A stretch of 64,000 nt of DNA, taken from the NCBI GenBank assembly GCA_943737045.1, contig CALSFV010000244.1:310001-374000 (forward strand), written 5' to 3'. The notes under the pieces were generated by a model that was not told where the DNA came from, searched no databases, and worked only from the letters and a program-made list of their open reading frames with translations. The stretch is from Parapristionchus giblindavisi. Lineage: Eukaryota > Nematoda > Chromadorea > Rhabditida > Diplogasteridae. Shown here piece by piece: positions 43,299 through 55,243 of the stretch (within the stretch, counting starts at the first letter, position 1; each line of letters starts with the position of its first letter). The translations under genes and the position numbers were made by a program.

Positions 43299-46200
43299 AT
43301 GAGGTGTCTGGCTGTTCTTCTTCTAGTGGTAGGAGTTGTAGTCTGCGATGATTTGACCGAACAAGCGGTGCGTTTGTCTTTATGCAACATTTTACCCATA
43401 TTTCATTTGCCTCTACTCGTCATATTTGATGGATAAATAAATACATTAATGAATACATACATAATTCTTCATCTTCGATGGCTCTAAAAAAGCCAAATTA
43501 GTTGTTCCGGTGGAAAAAATACGGAAAAAAATCATGTTTCCAGGAAGCCATTCTTGACAGCGTAGGTCTATCAGATGGTCTCATCGCCCAGATTAAGCCG
43601 AAGAACGTGAACAATGTCAACGAGGTTAGTTCTACACACATTTCAATCGGTTAAAGCGACACCCCAAGCTAATTTGAAACTCTCCGCTCTGGCAGCATTC
43701 TCTCGCGTTCATTATCTGCCAGAGAGCGTTATCAGAGTATTGAGAAGATTGTCTCGGGGTGTTCCTTTAAAGCGACACCCCAAGCTAATTCACTCTCCGC
43801 TCTGACCACACTCTATCGCTTTCGTTGTCTGCAAGAGAGTGTGGCCAGTGGAGAGTCAAATTAGCTTAACCTATCTTGCCTTTAACGATATCTTTCAGAA
43901 ACTTCGTCAATTCGTCGCCGGCAATCTAACTCTGGCCAATGCGTGCAAAGGAACCGCGAAAACGGTTTGTGAGCATATTCAATTATTGATTTATTGATTG
44001 TATTACAAAGCCGGAAATTGATTCTCGAATGTACGAACAGATTGGAGAAATATATATTATTTGATCTATTGACCTCTCACTTATCGAAACTAACAATATG
44101 ACTGAGTTGTTTATCCAGGGAATGAAACTTATAATCACGTGGTGGCTTTCCAGAATCTCTGTCAGAACTCTCTGAAGAAGCCGCTGACGAATCTGAAGAC
44201 GGCCTATGCCACACTTCAGAAAAAGATCAAGAATGTTCTTTCCGAGGTCGGGTAAGCCTAATGAGATATTCCATATCTCCGTACTGCAATTTCAAAAAAT
44301 TCCAAGCTAAGTACAGTAGAAGAATTATTCCCAGACATATGAGGCAATAATTCCCTATTTGTACGGTCATTTTTGATAGGAAACAATTCCCAGTCATATA
44401 AGAGGAATATTCGACTGGGAATAATTCTCCTGGTGTACCTAACACACGGCGGTTCAATGAAGAGAAATCCCTACATTTAACTTTGGCTTGAAGCCTCTTG
44501 CATTACGAAAAATCGGCAAAGTTGATTTGCACTGGGCGGGATTCGAACCTACGAGGTTCAGATAGATACACAAAAGCTCTACCCACTAAACCATATCGGC
44601 ATGTCTCGCGAATCGTAAAACTCGATGATAGGTCTAGTCAGAAGCGAGCGCCCAGATATACCGTAGTCAACTTTCGCGCTGGGAGAACCTAGATGTTTTA
44701 GTGCTTATCATCACTCAGTTTGCGATACTTTCTTTCTCCGGCAAGAGCTTCTTAGTTACTATCATTGAGCCGCCGTGAACAATAAGCTAGGGATTTTTTG
44801 AGTGCATTATATTGAATTGGACTGTCTCACTCTATCTACCCCAGCGCATATTTGCAGAAAGCAGACGAGGTGAAGGCATCCATTGAAGCTGAGGTGGACA
44901 AAGCAAAGGACAAGGTGCAATCAGTACTCGACAAGCTGAAGGGCAACTCGGTATGGTTTAAATTTACGCACTTTTATTTTATTTTAGGTTAATTTATCAT
45001 ACATCAAAATATGAGACAACAATTGAAACAACAAATGAGAGCGAGAGGGGTAAAGAATCAAGAGATCTGCGCAGATATACATGAAAGTTGGCAATCCGTT
45101 TGTCGACAAATGTGACGTCACAACCCCACAATTTTAGCCGCGCTTTGGCGAACGTTTTGCCAACGTTTATGAATACGGCCTCTGATGATATGTTTACGTT
45201 CTTGGCTGATTCATGTTTCTTCTTGATTAGTACAATGACTCAATCATGAATGCTGACACTCTACAAAGACGATCATGACAAAAATAAATCAATAATTATT
45301 GATTGAATTTGAGATCCTTCAATTCTTGGGAGGTAAGGCCGCAACTACAACCACTCAAAAAGCAGCTGCACAGACTACAGTTAAAGCTGCTGCAGCCACA
45401 ACTACCACTGTCCCTGCTGTATGTCAATGAGTGAATGATTGTGTTCTGTGGCCGTATGGAAAACCGTCCCGGAAAATGCGACGTAATTAGCGTCGGCGGA
45501 GGATTTTTGGAAAACGCCTCCGCCTACGCTAATGAGGCCACATTTTCACGGAGAACGGTTCTTGCATACGGCCACTGTTCAAGAGTCGCGAAGAAAGTAA
45601 ATCAGAGAAAACCTCCTCTTTCTACAGAATCTTACTCTTTTTTTTCTATATGGCTCTCGTCTTTTGCATCATACACTGAATGCTTGAATTTATAATCACA
45701 TATTACACTCGTATAATAAAAATATTATCAATATTATTATTTATAGGGATCACCTACTACAACAACGACAAAGAAGGCCACGACAACCACTGCAGCCTCT
45801 GCCCCATCCATGGATCTGGGAGGATTGGTATGTTGGAGTATTATATTTTTAAACAATCAATGATTCTGGAGCAAAGCAGACAGCAATGCAGCACATGTCA
45901 AAACCCTTTAAGTTCAAGATATTATGACCCTACCCCCGAAGCCCTTAATCAATAAAGATTTCAAACCCTAACCGTTTAGTGCTTGGTCCAGAGGGCATCA
46001 TGACCTAGGGTTTTGTCCTGTGGGTGTGTAACCAAAGGAAAGCTCGGGTAGTTCAACTGAGTTAATATAATATAATAATCTTCTTTCATTCCAGACCGAT
46101 CTTCTCGGCGGACTGATGAATGGAGTGAGTACCATACATTTATTTCATATGATCTGTCGAATAGTTGAGAAAAAAGGAGAAAAAGAAAAAAACTCTCATT

Positions 46201-46434
46201 TTCGTTGTTTTCTTTACGTGCCTTACGAAAAAGATTAAAGCACATTTTAATAACAAATATAATATATTTGAAGGGTCTTGGAGATCTTCTCGGATCACTG
46301 ACAGGCGGAGATTCATCCGGACTAGTTAGCTATATATATTATTTATTTATCGATTAATTTATTTAAATAATTAAATAAATATTTTCCAGGGTGGCCTTCT
46401 CGGCGGTCTCGGTAGTCTTTTCGGAAAGAAATAA
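43299..46434 (+). CDS. Small secreted helical protein with Thr/Ala linker and Gly/Leu tail (paralogue A)
   Basis: Exons: 43299-43367, 43544-43624, 43899-43964, 44154-44246, 44858-44950, 45338-45418, 45747-45827, 46095-46124, 46274-46324, 46390-46434; all introns are phase 0. About 229 residues. A signal peptide (MRCLAVLLLVVGVVVC) precedes helical, Lys-rich segments: VGLSDGLIAQIKPKNV, LRQFVAGNLTLANACKGTAK, then LKTAYATLQKKIKNVL. Two cysteines match paralogue B. A Thr/Ala-rich linker (AAATTTTVPA, TTTTTKKATTTT) and a Gly/Leu-rich tail (GGLLGGLGSLFGKK) follow. Exons 2-5 match the paralogue in length (81, 66, 93, 93). The exon 4 donor (GTCGGG) and the exon 6 acceptor (GGTAAG) are unusual but keep frame. 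Polyadenylation signal AATAAA at 46524. Family unrecognised. Confidence 0.85.
43651..43887. repeat. Two TTAAAGGCACACC-family palindromes back to back
   Basis: Two complete copies share the TTTAAAG junction near 43766. They fill most of the intron between exons 2 and 3 of paralogue A, ending 12 bases before exon 3. Confidence 0.85.
44515..44602 (-). repeat. tRNA-like SINE head
   Basis: On the minus strand GGTTTAGTGGGTAGAGC (A box) and GGTTCGAATCCC (B box) are correctly spaced. The ends do not pair as an acceptor stem. It lies in the intron between exons 4 and 5 of paralogue A. Confidence 0.55.
45449..45577. repeat. Palindromic MITE, GGCCGTAT family
   Basis: Close relative of 4089-4235, sharing GGAGGATTTTTGGAAA at the centre. 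It starts 30 bases after exon 6 of paralogue A. Confidence 0.8.
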
Positions 46435-46808
46435 GCACGAACGAATGAAAATGTGTAGATAGTTATCCCGAATGATAAATGTTGTTCAATTGATTTTGCT
46501 CACAATGTTGTTGTTTTTTAAATAATAAATTATGATTAATGAATATTTATGTAATTATAATAAATAATTGAATGAGAAGGCTCGGAGAAAGTGAATAGTG
46601 GGATGTACTAGTAAATAAAATTTAAAAAAAAAAATAAATTTCTGCTGAAAATCACATCAGAGCCGCCCCTTGATAATGTATTTAGGTACGATGGCGGGAA
46701 GAATTGAGAGAAAGGTTATGGGACGGTCTATGCATGATGCTAATTAGTTGGGGGGGGGGGGGGTGGGGGAAAACCCTAGGTCATGATGCCCTCTGGACCA
46801 AGCACTAA

Positions 46809-47252
46809 CTAGGGAATGGATTCTTTGATGGTTGAAATTACGGGGAACGACCTACATAGCAATGTTCAGCATGGTCGACTTAGTAAGAATCAACTTTCAA
46901 AAGTTGCCATTGATCGATTTTTTAAACGAAACCCGTCGCATATCCGCCGCACGAAAGACAGCCAAAAAAAGGTTTTTTTAGACTTGATTTCCGCTGAAAC
47001 AGCTTTTTTTGCTTGAATTACCATACTGACATGAAATGCTGTCGGGGAAATCGAATTCGTGTTCAAAAAGTGAAAAATGAGAAAAATGCAACTTTTTGGC
47101 TGTCTTTCGTGCGGCGGATATGCGACGTGTTTCGTTTAAAAAATCGATCAATGGCAATTTTTCAAAGTTGATTCTTACTAAGTCGACCATGCTGAATATT
47201 GCTATGTAGGTCACTCCCCGCAATTTCAGCCATCAAAGAAAACATTCCCTAG
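46809..47252. mobile_element. Harbinger-like MITE inserted in another repeat
   Basis: Inverted ends CTAGGGAATG and CATTCCCTAG are flanked by TAA on both sides, a three-base target duplication typical of PIF/Harbinger. The flanks together rebuild a repeat also present at about 45910-46018, with CTTGGTCCAGAGGGCATCAT in opposite orientation. Confidence 0.75.
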
Positions 47253-47284
47253 TAAGCGGTTAGGGTTAAAAACCCTTATTGTTT

Positions 47285-47630
47285 AAAGGTGGACTACCGC
47301 GAATATTTTCGTGAACTATCTGTGAAGACAGAAAGTTGACAAAAGTTATTCTACACACCGTAGCCTATTTATTTCATGCAAATTCAGCTTATTGATCGCT
47401 AGAATCATGAATGAATCACGCATACAATCGCAGGGAAAGGCGCGAAAGTTTGAAAATAGGAAAGATCGGCAATAGGATTCGAACCCGCGACCATACGCTA
47501 TATAGTGAGAAGAGTTACCATTGCACTAAGGGGTAGATGTGGCCTTACTCTCTTTTCTTACATATCACTTGGCACTTGCGCAAGCGATATACAAGAGATT
47601 TACATGAACATTCGCGGTCCTCCACCTTTA
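47285..47630 (-). mobile_element. tRNA-derived element with inverted-repeat ends, copy 2
   Basis: Full-length relative of the element at 30975-31320, with ends AAAGGTGGACTACCGCGAAT and CGCGGTCCTCCACCTTT. The tRNA-like B box lies on the minus strand at about 47478. Confidence 0.75.
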
Positions 47631-47633
47631 CTC

Positions 47634-48048
47634 TGGTATTTTGCCACTTAAAGTCTACTTAAACTCTGGTATTTTGCCACTTAAAGTCTACTTAAACTAC
47701 GTCACAGACTTTAAGTAGACTTTAAGTAAACTTTAAGTGAAAGAACATTTGACGAAATGCATTACAGTATACCACACCACTTTAAGTAGACTTACGTCTC
47801 ACTTTAAGTTTACTTAAAGTCTACTTAAAGTGGGAAAGTTTAAGTAGACTTTAAGTGGCAAAATACCAGAGAACTACGTCACAGACTTTAAGTAGACTTT
47901 AAGTAAACTTTAAGTGAAAGAACATTTGACGAAATGCATTACAGTATACCACACCACTTTAAGTAGACTTACGTCTCACTTTAAGTTTACTTAAAGTCTA
48001 CTTAAAGTGGGAAAGTTTAAGTAGACTTTAAGTGGCAAAATACCAGAG
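47634..48048. repeat. Palindromic element with an exact 177-bp tandem duplication
   Basis: CTCTGGTATTTTGCCACTTA opens the palindrome. The block at 47695-47871 is repeated at 47872-48048 with no difference seen. The arms consist of ACTTTAAGTAGACTTTAAGT motifs. The family recurs at about 14323-14497, 32404-32580, 36411-36726, 48189-48343, 52770-52900 and 56717-56891. Confidence 0.9.
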
Positions 48049-48519
48049 TAAGGGTTGCTGGGGTAGGGTTATAAAATCCTCAGATATTTATCTGTCGATT
48101 CTCATGGACTACAGTTAAAGACTCCTTAATATAACTATTGATTATAATAAAAAAATATATCATTATCGATTGAACTGTCGATCAATGTCTCTGGTATTTC
48201 AAAACTTAAAATCTACTTAAAATACGTCACTGACTTGAAGTTGACGTCACACTTTAAGTAAACTTACGTTTCACTTGAAGTAGACTTACAAGTCTACTTA
48301 AAGTGAAAGTGCAAGTAGACTTTAAGATTTGAAATACCAGAGGTTGGGCGGAGTGCGACTCATCACAAACCCGGCGAATCGACGCACCGACCTTTCTATT
48401 AATCATGCTGGTTTGGTTGTATGCTATCGTGCTTTAGCCAAAATCTTAACATAATCAATTTGGTATAATGTTGAATTTGCGTAGCAATTATAAACCGGCC
48501 GATAAAGCTGTTTGAATTT

Positions 48520-48862
48520 TAAAGGTGGACTTTCGCGAATATTTTCGTGAACAAACTGTGAAGACAGAAAGTTAGCAAAAGTTGTGTTACATACCGTACA
48601 TTATTTATTTTACGCTAATTCAAATTATTGATTGCTAGAATCATGAATGAATCATGCTAGCAATCGCAGGCAAAGGCGCGCTTTTTGAAAATGGGAAAGT
48701 TCGGCAATAGGATTCGAACCCGCGACCATGCGCTAGCTAGTCAGAGGCTTTACCACTACGCTAAGGAACTGATGAGTGAACGCTCTATCTTCTTGCATAT
48801 CACTTGATACTTGCATAAGCGTGATGCAAGAGATTTGCATGAACATTCGCGGGTCCTTTAAA
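48520..48862 (-). mobile_element. tRNA-derived element with inverted-repeat ends, copy 3
   Basis: Best-preserved tRNA-like head of the three copies. On the minus strand TTAGCGTAGTGGTA (A box) and GGGTTCGAATCC (B box) frame a degenerate anticodon arm at about 48700-48776. The ends are AAAGGTGGACTTTCGCGAAT and a shortened complement. Confidence 0.78.
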
Positions 48863-49544
48863 TGTTAATGTTGATGTTCTCACCCCCATTATCCCCACTC
48901 TCGTTTTTACCCCCATTCACTTGTTCTCTCAAATGTTGTCGCATCTTTTTGATGCATGATAAATTAAATTAAATTAAAAATTACTGGATGGCAACTTTTA
49001 CAAAATTACTAAATATATAAGGAGAGGTCGATGTTACAATAGTTCGATCAAAAAAAATGAATGATAATTAAATGGTACATAGGTTTACATGCTCATTAAT
49101 GTTAAAATTAAATAGATTTACAAATATAAATTTATATAATGAGCTTTATGATGGCTACGTCAAATGCATCGCCAAAAATAACCGATCTAAAGCAGCAATG
49201 GAGTTGCAACGCATACAAAGAGATTTATTCAAACTAACACTAACTATAAGCGGAAATGGACTGAAGCATAGAACTGAACACATTTTGGTGAGCTAAACTA
49301 AATAAAACGTTTGCACGTACACAAAACGACAGTACCTGATAGATAGGGACGGATTCTGAAGAGAAAGAGATATGGTTTAAGCATCAATCTCTATACACTA
49401 GGGCTTCAAAAGAGCACACCCGAACTCACTCTCCGCTCTGACAACACTCTCTCGTAGACCAAGAAAGCGAGAGAGCATTGGCAGAGTGGAGAGTTTCGAA
49501 TGTGCACGGTATGAGCCTATAACAATCTCTAATCCTTCATACCC

Positions 49545-49575
49545 AATTAGCACAAAAACAAAACCTTTATAAGCG
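49545..49575 (+). promoter_or_regulatory. Promoter motif pair of paralogue B
   Basis: AATTAGCAC (49545-49553) and TTTATAAGCG (49566-49575). Here the ATG is 237 bases downstream and is preceded by an acceptor-like TTTCAG at 49798-49803, so a 5' UTR intron or trans-splice site is likely. Two short hairpins (around 49620-49650 and 49655-49680) lie within that stretch. Confidence 0.6.
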
Positions 49576-49811
49576 GAAAATTCAACTAGATCAGCACGAA
49601 ATTCACACCTATCTCTCCTACGCTTGTAGGATTATTCATTTGTTCCTACAAGTATATCGGATACGCTTTGTATCCGATATTGGATTATTCATTTGTTTGT
49701 TCACAAAACCTTTTAAAAGTTGCCTTGATTTTTTCGTTTTAAAGTTGCAATGTTTACAGTTTTCATGCTAGTTTTGAGTTGAAAATTAGCGTCTCGATTT
49801 CAGGCTAAACA

Positions 49812-52047
49812 ATGAAGTGCCTGGCTCTGCTCCTTGTCGTTGCCGCATCAGCCTGTTATGCGGACGACACAGCGAAAGAATTGGTATGCATTTTAGGGGA
49901 ATAAATCGTTAAAGACGTATGAAATATCGGTATCATTAACTAAATAAATGAATTGTATTATTTAACGATATGGACGAATCATTACAGACATCAATCCTCG
50001 GTAACATCGGTCTGTCTGAGGATCTAATCGCTAAGATCAAACCCAAGAATGTCGATGTCACCAATGAGGTAAGCAAAGATTGAATTAATCACAACATCAA
50101 AAAATATGAAGGAGAATAATTCTCACAGAAAAAAATCACTTCAAAATTAGAAAATTATTTCCTTCTTTTGCACCGTATAAAGAATATTATACTAATACTA
50201 CGTATTGATTTACTTCAGAACATTCGTCAATTCGTTGCCGGACTCAAGACTGCTGCTCTTGCATGCAAAGGAACTGCGAAGACTGTAATTATTTTAATTT
50301 AATTTAAATTGTTTATTTTGGATGTTTTAAAAATTGTGTGTACAGAAAACACATTTCATAAGATTCAATCAAAAATTACAGACAGCGTGCAAGAACACAC
50401 TGGCAAAGTACTTCAAAGACTTGAAGACCAAGTACGCCAATCTGAAGGGAAAGGCTGAGGCACTCCTCGAGCAGGTATAATTTATCATGATCTAGTTACC
50501 AGTAAATAGTACTGATCCAGTACTGGGATCTCTTTTGAAACCTCTCCTACAAAGCGTTAAATTATTTGTCAAAATGTACATCATTGCATGAATGATGTAC
50601 TGGAATTAGTATCGAGACATAAATTGTTACAAAATTAATGTCAAGCGCTGCTGTATGTTATTTCGAGCAAGTCGATTTACTATTCTTGCTAGTTATTGGT
50701 TGTCAGTTAATGTAACAGTAATAATTCGTTCAGACTTCGGATGAAACCAAAGCAAAGCTTGTTAACGACGCCGCTAAAATCAAAGAGAAGCTTCAAGCTG
50801 CACTCTCTTCATTGAAAGGAAACTCGGTCAGTTTATAATATTATTATTCATAAAAATAACAAAAAAACTATGTTAATTTTTTTCATAAACTCAAATATGT
50901 TTAAGGTGGAATAACTAAATTCTATTTAGATTCTCTCCCAAATCTCTTCCCTAGAGGGCCTGGTTCCCAAGCCTTCGTCTTCTGAAGGAGCGGTATGTAA
51001 TTTCTGATACGCTTAGAGACCAATGGCCCAGTTCGTTCACCTTGCGAAATGTACCAAAGCCCAAACCGTACGTAGCTTTGGGTTTGCCGTCCATTTGGAA
51101 ACTATAGTATGCGTAGTACTTACGCCCAGAGAGTAATACCTTATCTATGATAATAATAATAATAATAATTTATATATCTTTAACTATAAACAGAGAGATG
51201 AAAGATAAAATAAAATAATGACGAAGCAAGTGAGATCAATCGATGATTCAAATGGGGACGACAGTAGATGATAATGGTATAGGAATTGAATAAATTGGTA
51301 AAATGGAAAGATAAGATAGATCAGTCTGAGATCGAAACTTCGATCCTATTTTCGGGTTGTGATAGTAAACGAGGGAATTATTCCCTAGCAAAGTCTCATT
51401 ACGGTATTCTTTTCTTATAGATAAGGGAATTCGAGAGAAAAATTCCGCAATAAGACTCTATTAGTGATAAATTCTCTGACAAGAATAGTGAGAATAGTGC
51501 TTGTCAGCTCTCATAAATACGTTTCAGAGCAATCCCAAGGCCCCATCACCCAAGGATATCGAGGTATGTTATCTTCTTCTTTATTTTTTCAAGCGCTTTA
51601 TAATATGTTCCGTTCAGAGCGTTCTCGCTGTAGTCGATCAAATCAAGAAGAGCGGAGACTTGGTCAGTTACTTTTTTACTTTTAAAAGTGCAAACCAGGC
51701 TAATTTTGCTCTCCACATTGGTAATACTCTCTCGCAGACAAAACGTCGAGGGAGTGGGTCCAGAGCTAAACGTTTCAATTTTTTTCACTTTACATTTTTG
51801 CATTTAATCACCAACGAAGCGGTGACTGGATCTGTAGTATCATTAGTTAATTTTGTGCCACTGTAGTCAAACTTTTCAAGCCACCATTCTTAAATCGTAT
51901 TTTCGTTCTGCAATATATTTCTCTGTTCTCTCGACCTTGCCGCACTAAGAGAAGGTTGACTGGTGCGAAAGTATCTTAATATTTTGAATAATAATAATAT
52001 TAATGTCACATCCATTGCAGGGCAGCATCATCAAGATGTTCGGATAA
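49812..52047 (+). CDS. Small secreted helical protein (paralogue B)
   Basis: Exons: 49812-49883, 49988-50068, 50219-50284, 50382-50474, 50734-50826, 50930-50992, 51528-51563, 51618-51662, 52021-52047; all introns are phase 0. About 191 residues. The signal peptide MKCLALLLVVAASACYA is followed by IGLSEDLIAKIKPKNV and IRQFVAGLKTAALACKGTAK, close to paralogue A. Lys-rich amphipathic helices follow (YFKDLKTKYANLKGKAEALL, KIKEKLQAALSSLKGNS). After exon 5 the tail differs completely from A: ILSQISSLEGLVPKPSSS, then DIESVLAVVDQIKKSG and GSIIKMFG. AATAAA lies at 52091. A degenerate palindrome sits in the last intron (about 51686-51770). The mostly helical secreted profile with a single cysteine pair is consistent with a lipid-binding or structural secretory protein, but no family is recognised. 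Confidence 0.9.
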
Positions 52048-55000
52048 GGGTCTTATGAATATATGGACAGGCACTGGTAGTTTATCGATCAATAAATAAG
52101 ATTTCATTTGTATATCTAAAGTACAGTGCAGAATGCATTACACTGAAACATGTACAATATTACTCTAAACAAATGTTTCGTACACTAGTAATATAATTGA
52201 TATGAGGAAAAGAAGATGGATAAATGTCTTTGTCAGATGGAAAATGGATTGATGTGAGGAGCTGGGTGATGCAAGAGCAATCAATCGATAAATTACAAGG
52301 GAAAAAATGTAAACAGATAAAATATATCAAAGAATGTAAATCATGGTGGATGTGCAGAAAATTGTGAAAGAAGAGGAAAATAACAAGATTATAATTATTC
52401 ATACGAGATTATAAATACTTCTAGTTTTGCTATATTACAGATGCTATAATCAGTGCAAAGTCGGCATTAGTCCACGTGGGGAAACTCCCTGAGCTCGCAG
52501 AAATCTGAAAATTAAAAAAAAACTTTTCAGTCAACTTTAAATAAATAAATAAATAAAAAGGCTTTCCATACCCCTCAAAATCCGTGCGAAAATCATCGCA
52601 CAAATTCAGACACATCGAAAATGCGAATAACTGCGGCCCTAGAGGGTCATGCCGAGTTGCCAATCTTCGTAGTGCACGGATTCTGCAATACGCTGTTCTT
52701 ATATAAAAAACCCCTGAATTAGACAACATAATGATATTCAATTTTTGTCTCCTGCTCTGCTATTTCCGACTATCAATGTACATAAATTACGTCACTGACT
52801 AGGAGTTTACTGCGAATATACTGCAAGGGTATTGTACACCACTTGCAGTACACTCACGTCTAAATAGAAGTAGATTGCAAGTCTACTTCAAATGGGAATG
52901 ATAAGTAAACTACGCGGTACGATGTTTCGGCACTCGGTTCTATATACCGGATTATAATAATATAATAAAAATTTAGGCGTTTTACACGAAAACACGAGAC
53001 AGAAAAAAAAGTTATTGTGTATACACCAATTGGATACCCCATCAATATGCTCCTCGAAGACCTGTTGGAAAGCCCCCTACTCGTTGGCGAGATGACCTAA
53101 GGAAGAGAATCTGAAAAGGATGGTGGAATATGCCCTACTCCCAATGACTTACAACCATATTCCAGCACACCACAGTGTGAACCCGATAAATATTGATTGA
53201 TTGATTGGTTGAGTGTGTATAATATAATGCATGACACGGAATTTTAATCATTGGCGCCCAATCTTTTCGCCATGTGATATGCCAGAGAACTGAGATAGAT
53301 TCATGAGAAGATGGGGGTATACAAACAGAAAAATAAGTGTTATCCACGGAGCATGAGACCTGTGAAGAGTTATAGTTCACACTTTTCGAGCTGAAAAGGT
53401 CTTATGATCCGTGTATAACACTTATTTTTCTGTGTGTACATACATTAAACAGAATATTTTCATTGTCTGTTTTCAAACTGCAATTGCAACACCCACATAT
53501 ACACAACATCAATCAATGAATCTTTTTCGGGTACTCCTCTTACTCCCCCTCTCGCAATCTCTGATGTCGAACTTTCCATGAGCAATCGTACGATCAAGTG
53601 ATCAGCGCTAGTTGGGTACGGAGCGAGTAAAGGCGACAAGAATGATCATTGTGAAGTATGACAAATGCTGATGTTAAATAGCCTGATTACAACATCTGTA
53701 ATATGTATCATAAAACTATTCACAATCTCGGACGGCATAAGTATCGCTCGTTTTTCCATTTTCCAAAAAAATTTATCACAAAATTGTAACAAAGTATAAA
53801 GAATTCTGGAAATATTCTCCATTAACATGAATGACCTTCTGAAATCTATACTCGCTCACTCAGTATCAATCAGTGGCAAATTTCAATTGCTAATTAAAAG
53901 ATAAGGACCCTTGTGTCCTGGGAGGAGCCCCTTCAACCCAGGCAAAATGTCCTCATACAGCCTCATACGCAAATCCATCTACACAAAAAAGTGTATCCCA
54001 CAAATTTGGGCTACAATACACAAAAATACAATCCGTTGAGGCATCAGATTTAACACCTTTTGCTCTATATTTATTCGCAAAAAGTGCTAAATATAAGATC
54101 TTATGTACTGTGGAGTACACATTTTTTTCTGTGTCATTCATCATCGACATATTTTTGTAATCTTTCTCACCGAATAGAGTACAACCTACAATAAAAGCGT
54201 ATTTTTATGTTGGCCCAAAAGTGCTTTACGTGTAGCGATTGCCTTCTGCTTGAAGTAAACTCTAACACATTGCGCTTATCATGAAAAGAATTTGCCGCCA
54301 ATGTAGTGATCAACATATTTGAATTGAAACTGTCGAGAAAATCAATATTTTAGAGGAAAAAATGTTTGACCCGAAAACAATATTCAAATTTATCATATAA
54401 AAACCTTCCTCATCTCTCATCATTGGTTTACACTGAAATATATTCTTAGGATGACTTTTCAATCGATATTCTTTCTATTACTCATTTCTTATCTTTATTA
54501 TATTTTATTCACACCCTTTCCTTGCTAACATTCATTTCAAGTGAGAATTTTTCGATCACAGCTTTTGTTCTCCTTTATTTTAATTTTATTTTGTTCAAAA
54601 TATTAACTAAAGTTCTTTCATTTGTGGTTTTCGAATTTATTATTTATTTACAAATACATTACATAGAATACAATGGCCTTTATCAAGCATATAATCATTA
54701 GCGAGGGAATGGTTGCCATTTACAATGGATCTCTGATGTTTAATAAACGTGTCCATAATGTATGATTTATAGATTGCTAGATAGCTCTTTATCTGCAGAT
54801 AAAGGATGTCTCTTAAAAAATGCAACGGCCATCTGCACATATTTTCCATCACATTTTGGCCACCTTAAACCATCAGAGAATCATTGTAAGCAACTGAATA
54901 GTCGGGGCGTGCTGACAAGTCTGGCGGTGAAGTTGTTGTGACGATGGACAGAGAAAACCCTTCGTCATACTTCGTCCGTCTTCTACTCTAGTATTAACCA

Positions 55001-55243
55001 GTAGTCTATCATTCCCAGATAATACTGTAATGTATTTCGTCAAATGATCTTTAGATTGTAGTAAACTTGCAGTAAACTTCTAGTCAGTGACGTAATTTAG
55101 GTAGGCCACTAGTTTGGAAATACCAGAGTTCCTTGAACCTTCAACCTTGAACGTTGTTATTCTTGATTCGTTGAGAGAAGAAGAAACGACGGAGTGAAAC
55201 ATAAGGAATGTCAATTATCTATCATTCTAATTTCAGTAGGATC
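52048..55243. other. Intergenic, repeat-rich, no gene supported
   Basis: Contains palindromes of the CTCTGGTATTTC family (about 52770-52900, plus a right end at about 54995-55131) and two AAGTGTTAT...ATAACACTT palindromes (53325-53436, 53981-54134). A short minus-strand open stretch at about 52440-52720 contains a GTGCGATGATTTTCGCAC hairpin; nothing shows it to be a gene. Confidence 0.6.

Larger units (their letters stand above)
46435..49544. other. Repeat-dominated interval between the two paralogues
   Basis: No coding gene is supported. It contains the 3' end of paralogue A, a nested Harbinger-like MITE (46809-47252), two tRNA-derived composite elements, a tandemly duplicated palindrome (47634-48048) and another palindrome (48189-48343). 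A TTAAAGGCACACC-like copy lies at about 49407-49510. A short sequence at about 48958-49030 resembles 21190-21262. Confidence 0.7.

Noticed and set aside
48700..48776. Functional tRNA gene
   Set aside because: A and B boxes are good, but the acceptor stem does not pair and the same sequence recurs inside two other repeat copies.
49072..49296. 74-codon open frame between the two paralogues
   Set aside because: AT-rich, no clear splice or promoter context, beside repeat sequence shared with 21190-21262. Could be a relic, but not supported.
52560..52720. Possible small nuclear RNA on the minus strand
   Set aside because: A hairpin and a U-rich Sm-like site are present, but no match to the conserved parts of U1, U2, U4, U5 or U6.
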